The notes beneath the pieces are model-generated. The model made no database searches and had not been told where the DNA came from. It was given only the letters and a program-made list of their open reading frames with translations. Below, one piece after another: positions 36,040 through 45,200 of a stretch of 64,000 nucleotides of DNA. Location of the stretch: NCBI GenBank assembly GCA_016932255.1, contig JAFGDE010000009.1, positions 1 through 64,000 of the forward strand. Reading direction: 5' to 3'. Position 1 is the stretch's first letter. Each line of letters starts with the position of its first letter. The translations under genes were made by a program, and so were the position numbers. Source of the stretch: Candidatus Saganbacteria bacterium (GTDB lineage: Bacteria; Margulisbacteria; WOR-1; O2-12-FULL-45-9).

Positions 36040-36218
36040 TGCATAAAATACTGCAATTTATGGCCAGACCAGGTATCTCAGCAGAGTGGCAGCCGGTTGG
36101 AAGGGAACTGGTACGAACCGAAGTGGGAGCGGTCGCTAAAGAGAAGCAGCCTCAACTCGCTGGTCTGCTGCAACGCTTGAAGAATTATTTTCTGCAACCT
36201 CAGGCGCTGGAAGTATAA
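36039..36218 (+). CDS. Possible 59-residue protein after mltG
   Basis: The ATG overlaps the mltG stop (TAATG) and the frame stays open for 59 codons: MHKILQFMARPGISAEWQ, then a charged, Gln/Leu-rich stretch ending LQPQALEV. The final 83 bases lie antisense to the end of the next gene on the minus strand. There is no Shine-Dalgarno and no recognised family, so this may be chance. Confidence 0.25.
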   Translation: MHKILQFMARPGISAEWQPVGRELVRTEVGAVAKEKQPQLAGLLQRLKNYFLQPQALEV

Positions 36219-36672
36219 TTTTAGGGACCGGCAACTCAATGAACCGGTCATTGGTCGCGCTCATGAAGAATGTTCCGGTATCTTTTTCCTGTGATAACCT
36301 CAATGAGTATATCCCGGAAGGGTCCCAGACGATCTCCCTTACCCCCTGAAAGAATAACCGATAAAAAACAATCTTGAATTCCCTGAATATCTCGGTCTTG
36401 ATCTGCTGGGGGAGTTTGTTGACCGGGTCGTTCGCTCGGCCGTTGATCTGTAAGTGTGAGTCGAGCATGTTGCGATAATAGCGCGGCGGCACCAGGAAAG
36501 CCAGCGGTTTTTCAATGCCAGCCCCGATTTTATCCTTGCTCAGGCGTAGCGGCCGGTGCTGGCCGCTCTTGTCGCGGTAAAAGATGGTCCGCCGGCCGGC
36601 CGGATATTTCGGTCCGGCCAAAGTGCCCAGGCGTAAAGGGACCAAAGCTTTTATCCTGGAAGTAAGATTCAT
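36136..36672 (-). CDS. Hypothetical protein
   Basis: 178 residues, no family recognised, no signal peptide. Basic N-terminal half (LTSRIKALVPLRLG, DKSGQHRPLRLSKDK), then mixed beta segments (FREFKIVFYRLFFQGVREIV, TGTFFMSATNDRFIELPVPKI). A short hairpin (GCCGA/TCGGC, 36673-36689) sits immediately before the ATG in place of a Shine-Dalgarno. It lies downstream of guaA on the same strand with a 50-base gap and may be co-transcribed. Confidence 0.5.
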   Translation of the reverse strand: MNLTSRIKALVPLRLGTLAGPKYPAGRRTIFYRDKSGQHRPLRLSKDKIGAGIEKPLAFLVPPRYYRNMLDSHLQINGRANDPVNKLPQQIKTEIFREFKIVFYRLFFQGVREIVWDPSGIYSLRLSQEKDTGTFFMSATNDRFIELPVPKIILPAPEVAENNSSSVAADQRVEAASL

Positions 36673-36722
36673 GCCGAGAATATGTCGGCTTATTGCGCGG
36701 CTGATTTCAGGTGCGCCTTAAT

Positions 36723-38279
36723 TTATTCCCACTCGATGGTCGACGGCGGCTTGGAAGAGATATCATAGACCACGCGGTTGACTTCAGGTATCTCATTGAC
36801 CACGCGGTTACTGATCTTTTCCAGGAGATCGTAGGGCAGACGGGCCCAGTCGGCGGTCATTGCGTCAGTTGACGTGACCGCGCGGATGGCGATCGTGTTC
36901 AGATAGGTCCGTTTATCTCCCATTACGCCGACAGTTCTGATCGGCAGCAGCACGGCGAACGATTGCCAGACCTTCTTGTAGAAACCAGCGGTCTTGATCT
37001 CCCCGACCACTATATCATCGACTTCCTGAAGTATCTTGACCCGTTCTGGCGTGACTTCGCCGATGATGCGGATAGCCAGTCCCGGACCGGGGAAAGGCTG
37101 TCTGCTGATGATATCTTCGGGTACTCCCAGATCTGTTCCCAGTCTTCTGACCTCATCCTTGAACAGGAGCCTTAATGGCTCGATCAGTTTGAAACCCATT
37201 TTTTCCGGCAAGCCGCCGACGTTATGATGGGTCTTGATCTTCTTCGCGACCTTTCCTGTGGTCGTGCCAGGCACCGCGCTTTCAATTACGTCAGGATAGA
37301 GGGTTCCCTGGGCCAGGTAGGGGATCTTGCCCAGCTTCTTTGTTTCTTCCTCAAAGGTCCTGATAAAATTCTCGCCGATGATCTTTCTTTTCTTTTCCGG
37401 ATCGACCACGCCTTTGAGCTGGCCAAAGAACCGTTCTGACGCGTCGATGCTGATGAAGTTGACCTTGAAGCGACGGGTGAACAGGTCGTTGATCTTCACG
37501 CCCTCGTTCTTGCGCATAAAGCCCTGGTCAATGAACATGCAAGTTAGCTGATCGCCGATCGCTTTATTGACCAGCGCGGCCACGGTTGTTGAGTCAACGC
37601 CGCCGGACAGAGCCAGCAGGACGCGGTCCTTGCCGACCTTTTCCCTGATAAGTTTGACCTGTTCCTCAATAAAATTGGCCGTGGTCCAGGTCGGTTTGCA
37701 TTGGCAGATGATGTAAACGAAATTTTTAAGGATCTCAATGCCTTTGGGTGTGTGGACGACCTCGGGATGGAACTGCACGCCGAAAAGCTTTTTCTCGGGA
37801 TCGCCGATCGAGGCGAATTTTGTGTTGTCGGTATGGGCCAACTGCTTGAACCCTGGAGGCAGTTTGACGACCGTGTCGCCATGGCTCATCCAGCTGAGCA
37901 TGGTGTGGTCAAGCCCGGCAAAGATGCTGGTCTCATCGTCAATAAAGAGATCGGCTTTGCCGTACTCGCGCTTCTTGCCTTGTTTGACCTCGCCGCCAAG
38001 GTCCTTGGCCATGAGCTGGAGGCCGTAGCAGATGCCCAGGATCGGAATGCCGCAGGTCCAGAGTTTTGGGTCCGGTTTCGGCGCGCCTTCCTCATAGACC
38101 GAGGCCGGGCCGCCGGAAACGATAACGCCTTTGACATTGCGCTTTTTAAGCTCTTCAACAGGGATGTCGTGGGGCAGGACTTCGCAGTAAACATTGGCTT
38201 CGCGCACACGCCGGGCGATCAGCATGGAGTACTGAGCGCCGAAATCTAGGACAACAACTAGGTCGTGTGACTGTGGCAT
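36723..38279 (-). CDS. guaA: GMP synthase (glutamine-hydrolysing)
   Basis: 518 residues. It converts XMP to GMP. The class I amidotransferase half has [17 protein letters not shown] (Cys nucleophile) and [11 protein letters not shown]. The ATP-pyrophosphatase half has [16 protein letters not shown] and the dimerisation tail ends [13 protein letters not shown] 38279 (MPQSHDL) is chosen over ATG 38294, because a TATACT -10 box lies between them and transcription is expected to begin at 38279. Confidence 0.97.
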   Translation of the reverse strand: MPQSHDLVVVLDFGAQYSMLIARRVREANVYCEVLPHDIPVEELKKRNVKGVIVSGGPASVYEEGAPKPDPKLWTCGIPILGICYGLQLMAKDLGGEVKQGKKREYGKADLFIDDETSIFAGLDHTMLSWMSHGDTVVKLPPGFKQLAHTDNTKFASIGDPEKKLFGVQFHPEVVHTPKGIEILKNFVYIICQCKPTWTTANFIEEQVKLIREKVGKDRVLLALSGGVDSTTVAALVNKAIGDQLTCMFIDQGFMRKNEGVKINDLFTRRFKVNFISIDASERFFGQLKGVVDPEKKRKIIGENFIRTFEEETKKLGKIPYLAQGTLYPDVIESAVPGTTTGKVAKKIKTHHNVGGLPEKMGFKLIEPLRLLFKDEVRRLGTDLGVPEDIISRQPFPGPGLAIRIIGEVTPERVKILQEVDDIVVGEIKTAGFYKKVWQSFAVLLPIRTVGVMGDKRTYLNTIAIRAVTSTDAMTADWARLPYDLLEKISNRVVNEIPEVNRVVYDISSKPPSTIEWE

Positions 38280-38284
38280 AGCAG

Positions 38285-38314
38285 AGTATATCATGACTTT
38301 ATTGAAATTATCAA
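38285..38314 (-). promoter_or_regulatory. Promoter of guaA
   Basis: TTGATA -35 (38314-38309), 18 bases, TATACT -10 (38290-38285). The guaA ATG at 38279 is 5 bases after the -10 box with no Shine-Dalgarno, indicating a leaderless mRNA. Confidence 0.6.
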
Positions 38315-38349
38315 TAAGATAAATAGATAAATAGTCGAGGAAAACAAAT

Positions 38350-39108
38350 ATGTCCGGCGTTACGCTAGTGGCTCATTATGGGCTAAAATCTGAAGGTTTT
38401 CACGGCTATATCCGCCGCCTGCAAAGCGCTGTCCGGCAGAACCTGGGGCCTGGATTAAGCAGGGCCTTCCAGCCTTATGTCATCGATCAGGTGCACCTCA
38501 CCTTAGTTGGTTTGGAAGGAGAACGGGTCGGCAACCGGGTCTTTGGCAGTAATTACCTCAACAGTGAAGCAAATATCCAGAGCATGGACTTAAGGAAGTT
38601 CCTTCGCTTTGTTCGAAGAACCGATCTTTTGCCTTTTGAGTTACAATTAGGCGGTTTTCAGCCGGACCGTGACTATAATTTCCGTTGTTTTGGCGAGGAT
38701 CCTTATACCATGTCATTTTCTTTCCGCGGAGATCTGGCAGTGGCGATTGGCTGGCAGATGCAGGGGGAGGAGGTCCGGCATTCTTTGCTTGGCTTCCGGG
38801 AAGCGATGGCCGAGTTCCGGATTATCCACAAATATCCGGACGACAACGATGGTTTCTTTGTCCTGGGGAGATTGGACCGAAGCGGTCTTGACAATGTTCA
38901 GCAAGCTGAACTGGCGGCCAGGTTGCAGACCATTGAAGGATATATCCGGGCGGCTTTAGCAGCTGACCAGCCGTTCATACTGCCGATCGACAGGGAAAAT
39001 ATTTCAGTGGTCCAATATCAGGACTCGACCTTACCCCGGGGTGGGACAAGGTTTTTTCCGCTGCTATCCCGCCGCTTGACGCCTGGGTTCCTGCGCAGTC
39101 TTTACTAA
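38350..39108 (+). CDS. Putative 2H phosphoesterase-like protein
   Basis: 252 residues. [10 protein letters not shown] (near residue 49) resembles the first HxT motif of 2H phosphoesterases (2'-5' RNA ligase fold). Near the end, [14 protein letters not shown] resembles the second motif context, but the His is Asn, so catalysis is doubtful. No signal peptide. A GAGGA Shine-Dalgarno precedes the ATG. It sits between divergent guaA and convergent guaB3, with 3 bases to the latter's stop. The family call rests on short motifs. Confidence 0.5.
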   Translation: MSGVTLVAHYGLKSEGFHGYIRRLQSAVRQNLGPGLSRAFQPYVIDQVHLTLVGLEGERVGNRVFGSNYLNSEANIQSMDLRKFLRFVRRTDLLPFELQLGGFQPDRDYNFRCFGEDPYTMSFSFRGDLAVAIGWQMQGEEVRHSLLGFREAMAEFRIIHKYPDDNDGFFVLGRLDRSGLDNVQQAELAARLQTIEGYIRAALAADQPFILPIDRENISVVQYQDSTLPRGGTRFFPLLSRRLTPGFLRSLY

Positions 39109-39111
39109 GGC

Positions 39112-40272
39112 TTACTTATACATCCCCAGCGACTGGGCTTTCTGATAGACCTTACCTTCGGTTAAGATCGAGGGCGCGATGACCACTTCGACCTGTTGCA
39201 TCTCTTTCAGGTTAGCCGCTCCCAATGTTCCCATTGAGGTCTTCAGCGCGCCGACGAAGTTCATTGAACCGTCGTCATACTTGGCCGGGCCGAGCAGTAT
39301 CTCCTTGAGCGCCCCGATGGTGCCGACCTTGATCCTGGAACCTCTGGGCAGGATAGGGGAAGGCGTGGCCATGCCCCAGTGATAATCGCCGCCAGGCGAT
39401 TCTTCGGCTCTGGCAATGGGCGAGCCGATCATGACCGCGTCAGCGCCGCAGGCAATGGCCTTGCAGATGTCGCCGCCAACGACCATGCCGCCGTCGCCGA
39501 TGATCGGGACATAGACATTGTTCTCCTTAAAATAAGCGTCGCGAGCAGCGGCGCAGTCAGCGATCGAGGTCGCCATAGGCACGCCAACGCCCAGAACGCC
39601 GCGTGAAGTACAGGCCGCGCCTGGTCCGATGCCGACCAGAACGCCGGCTACGCCTGTGCCCATCAAGCTCAACGCGACTTCATAAGTGACACAATTGCCG
39701 ACCAGCACCGGCACTTTCATTTCCTGGCAGAATTCTTTGATGTCCAGGGCCTTAGAGGTCGACGATTTATGCTTGGTCGAGATAACGGTTGACTGCAGCA
39801 CGAACATGTCCACGCCGGCGTCGCGGGCTACTGGGCCCAGTTCCAGCGCGTCCTGCGGGATGGAAGAGACCGCGGCAATAGCGCCGGCTTTCTTGATCTC
39901 CTTGATGCGTTTTGTGATTAATTCTTTCTTGATCGGCTCCAGATAGATCTTCTGCATCAGGGGCACGTATTCTTCTTTGCTGACCGAAGCGATCTTCTTG
40001 AGAACTTCTTCTGCGTTCTCATAGCGCGCCCAAACACCCTGCAGGTTGAGCACGCCCAGTCCACCGTACTTGCTCATTAAGATGGCTGTCTTGGGGCTGA
40101 CCACGCCGTCCATTGCTGAAGCGATGATCGGGATGGCCAGTTTCTTTCCCCCGATCTCGACTGAAACATCGGTATCGTCCGGGTTGACGGTCACGATGGA
40201 CGGGACCAGCGATATTTCATCGAAGCCGTAAACCCTCCTGGTCTTTTTAGCCTTGCCTAACACGATCTCCAT
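39112..40272 (-). CDS. guaB3: GuaB3-type IMP dehydrogenase-related protein
   Basis: 386 residues, an IMPDH barrel without CBS domains. GFDEISLVPS, PIIASAMDGVVSPKTAILMSKYGGLGVLNLQG, the active loop GIGPGAACTSRGVLGVGVP with the Cys, and GDGGMVVGGDICKAIACGADAVMIG match the GuaB3 subfamily of Actinobacteria and Cyanobacteria. It likely acts at the IMP/GMP branch point, near guaA, but whether this one oxidises IMP or reduces GMP is not decided by sequence. AAAGGGGTAG is the Shine-Dalgarno. Confidence 0.88.
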   Translation of the reverse strand: MEIVLGKAKKTRRVYGFDEISLVPSIVTVNPDDTDVSVEIGGKKLAIPIIASAMDGVVSPKTAILMSKYGGLGVLNLQGVWARYENAEEVLKKIASVSKEEYVPLMQKIYLEPIKKELITKRIKEIKKAGAIAAVSSIPQDALELGPVARDAGVDMFVLQSTVISTKHKSSTSKALDIKEFCQEMKVPVLVGNCVTYEVALSLMGTGVAGVLVGIGPGAACTSRGVLGVGVPMATSIADCAAARDAYFKENNVYVPIIGDGGMVVGGDICKAIACGADAVMIGSPIARAEESPGGDYHWGMATPSPILPRGSRIKVGTIGALKEILLGPAKYDDGSMNFVGALKTSMGTLGAANLKEMQQVEVVIAPSILTEGKVYQKAQSLGMYK

Positions 40273-40288
40273 TTTAACTACCCCTTTC

Positions 40289-41458
40289 TTACGGTCTTTC
40301 CGTTAACTTGCCTTTAAGCGTTTTGCGTTTTCCGTCACGGTAGATCTCAAGCGAGATGCTTGTGCCAGGTTTGAACTTGGCTACCTGCTCGACGATCTCT
40401 GAACTGCTTTCAACAGGCTTATCGTTCAGTTTACGGATAACATCGTATTTCTGCAAGCCCATCTTTTCTGCCGGGCTGTCCTTGGCCACTTCTGTGACGA
40501 TGACGCCTTCGGCCAGCGGCAGGTCAAGATATGAGGCGATCTTTTCGTCAACGTCCCTCATATAAACGCCGAGCCAGGGCCTAATGACCTTGCCTTTTTC
40601 GATCAGTTCCTTGAGCACGTCCTTGGCTGAATTTATCGGGATGGCAAAGCCGATGCTCTGAGCACCCGCCACGATCGCTACGTTGATGCCGATGACCTGG
40701 CCGTTGAGATCGAGCAGCGGGCCGCCTGAATTGCCGGGATTGATCGGCGCATCGGTCTGGATCAGATTGTCCTTGCCCAGATCCCTGAGACTACGGCCTG
40801 TGGCGCTGATAATGCCTGCCGTTACCGTGTTGGCGAAACCGTAAGGATTGCCAATGGCGATAACCCATTCGCCCGGCCGGATCCTTGAAGAGTCGCCGAG
40901 TTTAATGCTGGGCAAATCCTTGGCCTCGACCTTGATCACGGCCAGGTCGAGCGTATCGTCTTTGCCGATGACCTTGCCGTCAAGTTTTCTGCCGTCCTTG
41001 AGTGTGATCTTGATCTCATCCGCGCCTTTGATCACGTGTGTGTTGGTCAGGATATGGCCGTCCTTATCGATAATGAAGCCGGAGCCAGCGCCTTTCTGCG
41101 GGATGACGCGGCCGCTGAAAAAATCCTTGAACTCAGGGGCCAGGTCAAAGCCGAACGAACCGAAATCGCGTTCGAATGTCCGGAAAGGCGAAGTGACGCG
41201 GACATTTTTTACCACGTCGATATTGACCACGGCGTCGCCGATGTCCTCGACGATATCAGCGATGGTATTGGGACCGAACGCGCCGGCCGGCAGTCTGGCT
41301 GGCGCCTGTGCTTCTTTGGGCGGGAGAGTGTTAGTCGCGTCCCCGGTCTTTGCCGGCTCGGGCGGGCGACCGGCGGCAAAACTTTGGGAAATGGCCATAC
41401 CGATGAAAAAGCAGAAACTGATGGTGAGCAGAGCAAGCAAAAAGTTCTTTGATCTCAT
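40289..41458 (-). CDS. htrA: HtrA/Deg-family serine protease with one PDZ domain
   Basis: 389 residues. A signal or anchor sequence (FLLALLTISFCFFIGMAIS) is followed by a Pro/Ala linker and a trypsin-like domain with LTNTHVIKG (His), DTLDLAVIKV (Asp) and INPGNSGGPLLD (Ser). One PDZ domain (about 300-385, RPWLGVYMRDVDEK, GVIVTEVAKDSPAEKMGL) completes it. It degrades or refolds damaged envelope proteins. Its ATG overlaps the stop of the upstream zinc-ribbon gene, so the two are co-translated. Confidence 0.95.
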   Translation of the reverse strand: MRSKNFLLALLTISFCFFIGMAISQSFAAGRPPEPAKTGDATNTLPPKEAQAPARLPAGAFGPNTIADIVEDIGDAVVNIDVVKNVRVTSPFRTFERDFGSFGFDLAPEFKDFFSGRVIPQKGAGSGFIIDKDGHILTNTHVIKGADEIKITLKDGRKLDGKVIGKDDTLDLAVIKVEAKDLPSIKLGDSSRIRPGEWVIAIGNPYGFANTVTAGIISATGRSLRDLGKDNLIQTDAPINPGNSGGPLLDLNGQVIGINVAIVAGAQSIGFAIPINSAKDVLKELIEKGKVIRPWLGVYMRDVDEKIASYLDLPLAEGVIVTEVAKDSPAEKMGLQKYDVIRKLNDKPVESSSEIVEQVAKFKPGTSISLEIYRDGKRKTLKGKLTERP

Positions 41459-41787
41459 TTTTTCTTTGGCCTCCTTTTAGAACTTTTTTGAACCGTACTC
41501 TTTTTAGTCAATGTTTTGCTTTTTCTGGTTCCCTTGGCCGTTCTGCGGTTTTTAACCGTCTGGATCATGCGTTCAAACTCGATCATGATGGGCTCCGGGA
41601 CCCAGATCTCGCCGCAGTTCTCGCAAACGTAGGCCGGAACCTGTTCCATCATGTAGAGTTTGCCGCCCTGATAATCTTCAAGATTGACTTTTTCCAGCGT
41701 CAGAGGTCCGCCGCAGGCCTGGCATTCGCTCGGTCCGTTATCTCCCAGGATCTCTTTATATCTTTCGAATTCTCCGTGGTTAGCCAT
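41455..41787 (-). CDS. YgiT-type zinc-finger protein
   Basis: 110 residues. Two Cys pairs (CQAC at 22-25, CENC at 55-58) spaced as in YgiT/MqsA N-terminal zinc domains (VPAYVCENCGEIWV, EPIMIEFERMIQ). The usual helix-turn-helix is absent and is replaced by a tail of about 30 residues very rich in Lys/Arg/Ser/Thr. No MqsR-like toxin lies next to it; it is coupled to htrA instead. A basic tail suggests nucleic acid binding. Confidence 0.7.
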   Translation of the reverse strand: MANHGEFERYKEILGDNGPSECQACGGPLTLEKVNLEDYQGGKLYMMEQVPAYVCENCGEIWVPEPIMIEFERMIQTVKNRRTAKGTRKSKTLTKKSTVQKSSKRRPKKK

Positions 41788-41806
41788 GAAATTGAATTAA
41801 ACGGCC

Positions 41807-41857
41807 ATTATACACTCAAATGTTTTTCTTGACAAGGTTATTCATTATATATAATAT
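41807..41857. promoter_or_regulatory. Back-to-back promoters sharing one -35 region
   Basis: TTGACAA (41829-41835) serves both directions. On the plus strand TTGACA is followed by TAATAT (41852-41857, 17 bases) or TATAAT (15 bases). On the minus strand TTGTCA (41835-41830) is followed by TATAAT (41812-41807) after 17 bases. They drive the barrel-like gene and the zinc-ribbon/htrA pair. Confidence 0.6.
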
Positions 41858-41878
41858 AGCGTCTGAGAGGGGGAGGGT

Positions 41879-42598
41879 ATGAGAAAATTTACGGTTGTTC
41901 TTTTATCGTTCGTGTTTTTTATTTCGTTGGCTGGATCGGCTTTGGCCCAACTGGTTGAGAAGCAGGCGGAACTGGCCAAGGTCAAGCAATATCTGGTCCT
42001 GCTTGATAAGAAGATCGAGGAGGCCAGGACGACCAGAAAGATCAATAAACTGGCCGAATTAAAGGAACTAAAACGCAGGGAATTGGCGAGGGCAAAATTA
42101 CTTAAAGCCCAGGTCGAAGCTTTAAAAAAACAGGGCGGCAGTGTCCAGCCGTCATTGGTCCAGCCGGAGGCACCGGCCGAACAGCCGTTAGTAAAACCGG
42201 CAGCTAAGCCAGTACTTGAGCCGGCACGGCAAAGAGGTCTCGCGCTCCTTGGCGGATTCGGGGCCGGTGCCGGCTTGCTTAAAATCGGCTATATCATTCC
42301 GAACAGGAACCTTGACCTTGGCATCAGCGGCGGTTTCGCTGTTGGCAATAGTTTTAGTGTGGTAACTGCTGATGTTTCGGCTGCGATGCTGTTCGGCCAT
42401 AATTTTGCCGGATTGGAGCTCGGCCTGGCGAGCTATTCAAAGACAGTGCAGAACGTGCCGGGTATTTCCGGCACTATCGGCGGCAGTAATTTCGGCTTGG
42501 GCGCTTTTGGCGGCACCAATTTAACTGATAATATCAGTGTCAGGGTGGGGTATAATACCGCTTTGGGCTTGACCGCTCTGGCAGGCATTAAATTCTGA
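41879..42598 (+). CDS. Putative outer-membrane barrel protein with coiled-coil stalk
   Basis: 239 residues. A signal peptide (VVLLSFVFFISLAGSALAQ) is followed by a charged coiled coil (about 23-88), a Pro-rich linker (about 89-122), and a glycine-rich, alternating-hydrophobic C-terminal region (about 123-239) ending LTALAGIKF, with a terminal Phe as in outer-membrane barrels. No family recognised. The coiled coil may span the periplasm or bind the wall. A GGGGGAGGG Shine-Dalgarno precedes the ATG. Confidence 0.6.
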   Translation: MRKFTVVLLSFVFFISLAGSALAQLVEKQAELAKVKQYLVLLDKKIEEARTTRKINKLAELKELKRRELARAKLLKAQVEALKKQGGSVQPSLVQPEAPAEQPLVKPAAKPVLEPARQRGLALLGGFGAGAGLLKIGYIIPNRNLDLGISGGFAVGNSFSVVTADVSAAMLFGHNFAGLELGLASYSKTVQNVPGISGTIGGSNFGLGAFGGTNLTDNISVRVGYNTALGLTALAGIKF

Positions 42599-42621
42599 AA
42601 ATTGAATATATTTTTAACTAC

Positions 42622-42649
42622 TTGACAAAACGATCTGGTGTCATATAAT
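42622..42649 (+). promoter_or_regulatory. Strong promoter of the VWA lipoprotein
   Basis: Consensus boxes TTGACA (42622-42627) and TATAAT (42644-42649), 16 bases apart, followed by AAGGAGG ahead of the ATG. Probably the strongest promoter in the window. Confidence 0.75.
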
Positions 42650-42677
42650 TAGTGCAAATTTGTTAAGGAGGTAAAAA

Positions 42678-43694
42678 ATGAGTAAGAAAGTGTTCTTGTC
42701 CCTGTTCCTGCTTTTGGCCGTGGCCTTGTTTGCTATCAGCGGCTGCAACGTGACTAAAAGCGACTCCAATTCCCCGGCTCCGGCTCCTTCATCGCTGACC
42801 GGCACCCCTGAAGTTGGATCAGGCGGCAGCATCTCCGGTACCGCTGGTTCTAACGCAGGCGCGTTATCGCTGGTCGTTCTGGACTCCAGCGGCAATCCTA
42901 TTTCTACGGAAGCTTATTTAAAAGTAGGCAATATCTCATTTGAGGTCTGGTCGACCACTACGACAGTGGCTCAGCCTGGTTCGGTCATTTCCCTGACCGC
43001 TCCGGCTGCTGGCACGGCCCAGAACTTCAGTTTGGCCATGACCTTTGATACCAGCGGCAGCATGGGTTATGACGGCTCCAACCCGGTGCAGCCATTGACC
43101 AATGCGGTCACCGCTGCGGCAACGTTCGTTGACCTTATGGCAGCGGCTGATGAGCTGGCCCTGATCGAGTTCAATTCCTATGTCTATCCGCGCACCGCGT
43201 TGCTGCCTATGTTGGCTGCTAACAAGACAGCGGTAAAGAACTTTCTGTACGGTTTCAGCCCCTCAGGCGGCACGCAGTTGTATGATGCTATCGTTACTGC
43301 TGTCAGCACACTGAGCGCTGCGACCAACCCCAGAAAAGCTGTTATGGCCATGACAGATGGTGTCAGTTCAGGCACCCTGTCCACAGCCGTGACCGCTGCC
43401 AACAACGCCAACATCCCGATCTATTCGGTTGGCTTTGGCACCGGGGTCAACGATACGGACCTGCAGGCACTGGCTGATCAGACCGGCGGTTTTTATTACT
43501 ATGCGCCGAACTCAGCCGATCTGACCGCTCTGTATACCAGGATATCCCAGGCTCTGACGAATTCCTGGACCGTCAATTTCCAGATCCCTGGAACTTTTGT
43601 TACCAGCACCACCTACTATATCAAGGTCTATGTTACCTATACGATTGGTGGGGTGGAGTACACAGGGAGCGCCTTGTTCACTCTTACTATCTAA
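42678..43694 (+). CDS. VWA-domain lipoprotein
   Basis: 338 residues. A lipoprotein signal ends at the lipobox AISGC (Cys24), followed by a Ser/Pro/Gly linker. A von Willebrand A domain (about 115-295) has MIDAS residues in DTSGSMG, SPSGGTQLYDA and MTDGVSS. A final beta domain follows. VWA domains bind protein ligands through a divalent metal. It has a strong promoter and its own terminator, so it is an abundant, independently controlled envelope protein. Confidence 0.85.
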   Translation: MSKKVFLSLFLLLAVALFAISGCNVTKSDSNSPAPAPSSLTGTPEVGSGGSISGTAGSNAGALSLVVLDSSGNPISTEAYLKVGNISFEVWSTTTTVAQPGSVISLTAPAAGTAQNFSLAMTFDTSGSMGYDGSNPVQPLTNAVTAAATFVDLMAAADELALIEFNSYVYPRTALLPMLAANKTAVKNFLYGFSPSGGTQLYDAIVTAVSTLSAATNPRKAVMAMTDGVSSGTLSTAVTAANNANIPIYSVGFGTGVNDTDLQALADQTGGFYYYAPNSADLTALYTRISQALTNSWTVNFQIPGTFVTSTTYYIKVYVTYTIGGVEYTGSALFTLTI

Positions 43695-43716
43695 GTTAAT
43701 ACTTAGACATGTAGAG

Positions 43717-43748
43717 AAGCCCCCCGGTTTTACCGGGGGGCTTTTTCT
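43717..43748 (+). terminator. Rho-independent terminator of the VWA gene
   Basis: AAGCCCCCCGGT pairs with ACCGGGGGGCTT around a TTT loop, followed by a T-run. A textbook intrinsic terminator. Confidence 0.92.
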
Positions 43749-43780
43749 TTAGCCTCACACCATTATTCCTGCGGCGGGTT

Positions 43781-43826
43781 CCTCCTCTCCATTTTTGATG
43801 GAGAGGGGGATAAAAGGGGGTGAGGA
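43781..43826 (+). repeat. Interspersed repeat, copy 1 (upstream of glyA)
   Basis: Contains CTCTCCAT and ATGGAGAG arms around a short loop, then GGGGGATAAAAGGGGGTGAGG. The same arrangement, same orientation, occurs after glyA at 45119-45193. A GCGGCGGG run precedes both copies. Confidence 0.75.
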
Positions 43827-43832
43827 ATATGA

Positions 43833-43838
43833 TATAAT
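43833..43838 (+). promoter_or_regulatory. -10 box of glyA
   Basis: TATAAT right after the repeat; glyA ATG follows 31 bases later with a GGAAAGGAG Shine-Dalgarno. A -35 box is not clear, and would fall inside the repeat. Confidence 0.4.
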
Positions 43839-43869
43839 ATTAACAAATCATGGAAAGGAGCCCCGGCCA

Positions 43870-45117
43870 ATGCACTTCAATATCGACCACATAAGAAAAG
43901 AGGACCCGGAGATCGCCAAGGCGATCGATGATGAGCTGAACCGTCAGCAAAACAATCTGGAGATGATAGCGTCGGAAAATTTCACTTCCCGGGCGGTCTT
44001 GGAAGCCTGCGGATCTGTCCTGACCAATAAGTACGCTGAAGGCTATCCAGGCAAGCGTTATTATGGCGGCTGTCATATGGTCGATATATCCGAATCCCTG
44101 GCCATTGAACGGGCCAAGAAGCTTTTCGGTGCTGATCATGCTAATGTCCAGCCTCATTCGGGTTCGCAGGCCAATATTGCGGCTTATATGGCCTTTCTCA
44201 AGCCTGGCGACCATGTCATGGGCCTGGACCTGTCGCACGGCGGCCATTTGACCCACGGCAGTCCGGTCAACGCATCTGGCATCTTGTTCAAATTCAGCTC
44301 TTACGGCGTGACCAGGGATACAGAAACGATCGATTTTGACGCTCTGCGCAGGGCGGCCAAGGAACACAAGCCCAAGATAATCGTGACCGGCGCGACCGCT
44401 TATCCCAGGATCATTGATTTTAATAAATTCCGCGAGATCTGCGATGAAGTCGGGGCCATACTAATGGTCGATATCGCCCATATAGCCGGCTTGGTCGCGG
44501 CCGGCAAGCATCCTTCGCCTGTGCCGGTCTCTGAAGTGGTCACCTCGACAACACATAAAACTCTGCGCGGCCCGCGCGCCGGGTTGATCTTGTGCAAAGA
44601 GCCCTATGCCAAACAGATCGATAAAGCGATCTTTCCGGGCAACCAGGGCGGGCCATTGGAACATATTATCGCGGCTAAAGCGATCTGCTTTAAGCAGGCG
44701 ATGCAGCCGGAATTCAAAAAGTATGCCGGGCAGATCATCAGGAACGCCCAGACTCTGGCCGAGGGATTGCTCAAGAACGGCTTCCGTCTGGTTTCCGGCG
44801 GCACTGACAATCATCTAATGCTGGTTGATCTACGGCCGAAAAAGATCACCGGAAAAGTGGCGGAAAAGGTCATGGATGAAGTCGGCATTACCGTTAACAA
44901 GAATACTATTCCTTTTGATCCGGAAAAACCGTTTGTTACGTCTGGCGTTAGGATCGGCACACCAGCACTGACTACCCGCGGGATGAAAGAAGAACAGATG
45001 AAGCTGATCGCCGATTTGATTGGTCAAGTCCTGTCCCATGTGGAGGACGAGAAAGTTAAGCAGGCCGTTAAAGGTAAGGTAAAAGATCTTTGTAAAGCAT
45101 TTCCTCTTTACAATTAA
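43870..45117 (+). CDS. glyA: Serine hydroxymethyltransferase
   Basis: 415 residues. It interconverts serine and glycine with tetrahydrofolate, feeding one-carbon units. [38 protein letters not shown], the PLP lysine motif [16 protein letters not shown] and [14 protein letters not shown] are intact. ATG 43870 ([15 protein letters not shown]) has AAAGGAG 7 bases upstream; the longer frame would read through the promoter. It is flanked by two directly repeated elements. fhs and folE downstream belong to the same folate economy. Confidence 0.97.
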   Translation: MHFNIDHIRKEDPEIAKAIDDELNRQQNNLEMIASENFTSRAVLEACGSVLTNKYAEGYPGKRYYGGCHMVDISESLAIERAKKLFGADHANVQPHSGSQANIAAYMAFLKPGDHVMGLDLSHGGHLTHGSPVNASGILFKFSSYGVTRDTETIDFDALRRAAKEHKPKIIVTGATAYPRIIDFNKFREICDEVGAILMVDIAHIAGLVAAGKHPSPVPVSEVVTSTTHKTLRGPRAGLILCKEPYAKQIDKAIFPGNQGGPLEHIIAAKAICFKQAMQPEFKKYAGQIIRNAQTLAEGLLKNGFRLVSGGTDNHLMLVDLRPKKITGKVAEKVMDEVGITVNKNTIPFDPEKPFVTSGVRIGTPALTTRGMKEEQMKLIADLIGQVLSHVEDEKVKQAVKGKVKDLCKAFPLYN

Positions 45118-45118
45118 G

Positions 45119-45193
45119 CACTCACCCCCTCCCGCCTGCGGCGGGCCTCCCACTCTCCATCTTAGATGGAGAGTGGGATAAAAGGGGCTGAGG
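45119..45193 (+). repeat. Interspersed repeat, copy 2 (downstream of glyA)
   Basis: Three nested palindromes: CCCGCC/GGCGGG, the arms CACTCTCCATC/GATGGAGAGTG around TTA, and outer arms CTCACCCC/GGGGCTGAG. It ends GGGATAAAAGGGGCTGAGG, matching copy 1. It begins 1 base after the glyA stop and could also serve as its transcription end. Confidence 0.75.
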
Positions 45194-45200
45194 TCCATGT

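Noticed and set aside
41455-41787. Toxin-antitoxin module with the YgiT-like protein
   Set aside because: No toxin-sized ORF lies beside it; the coupled gene is htrA.
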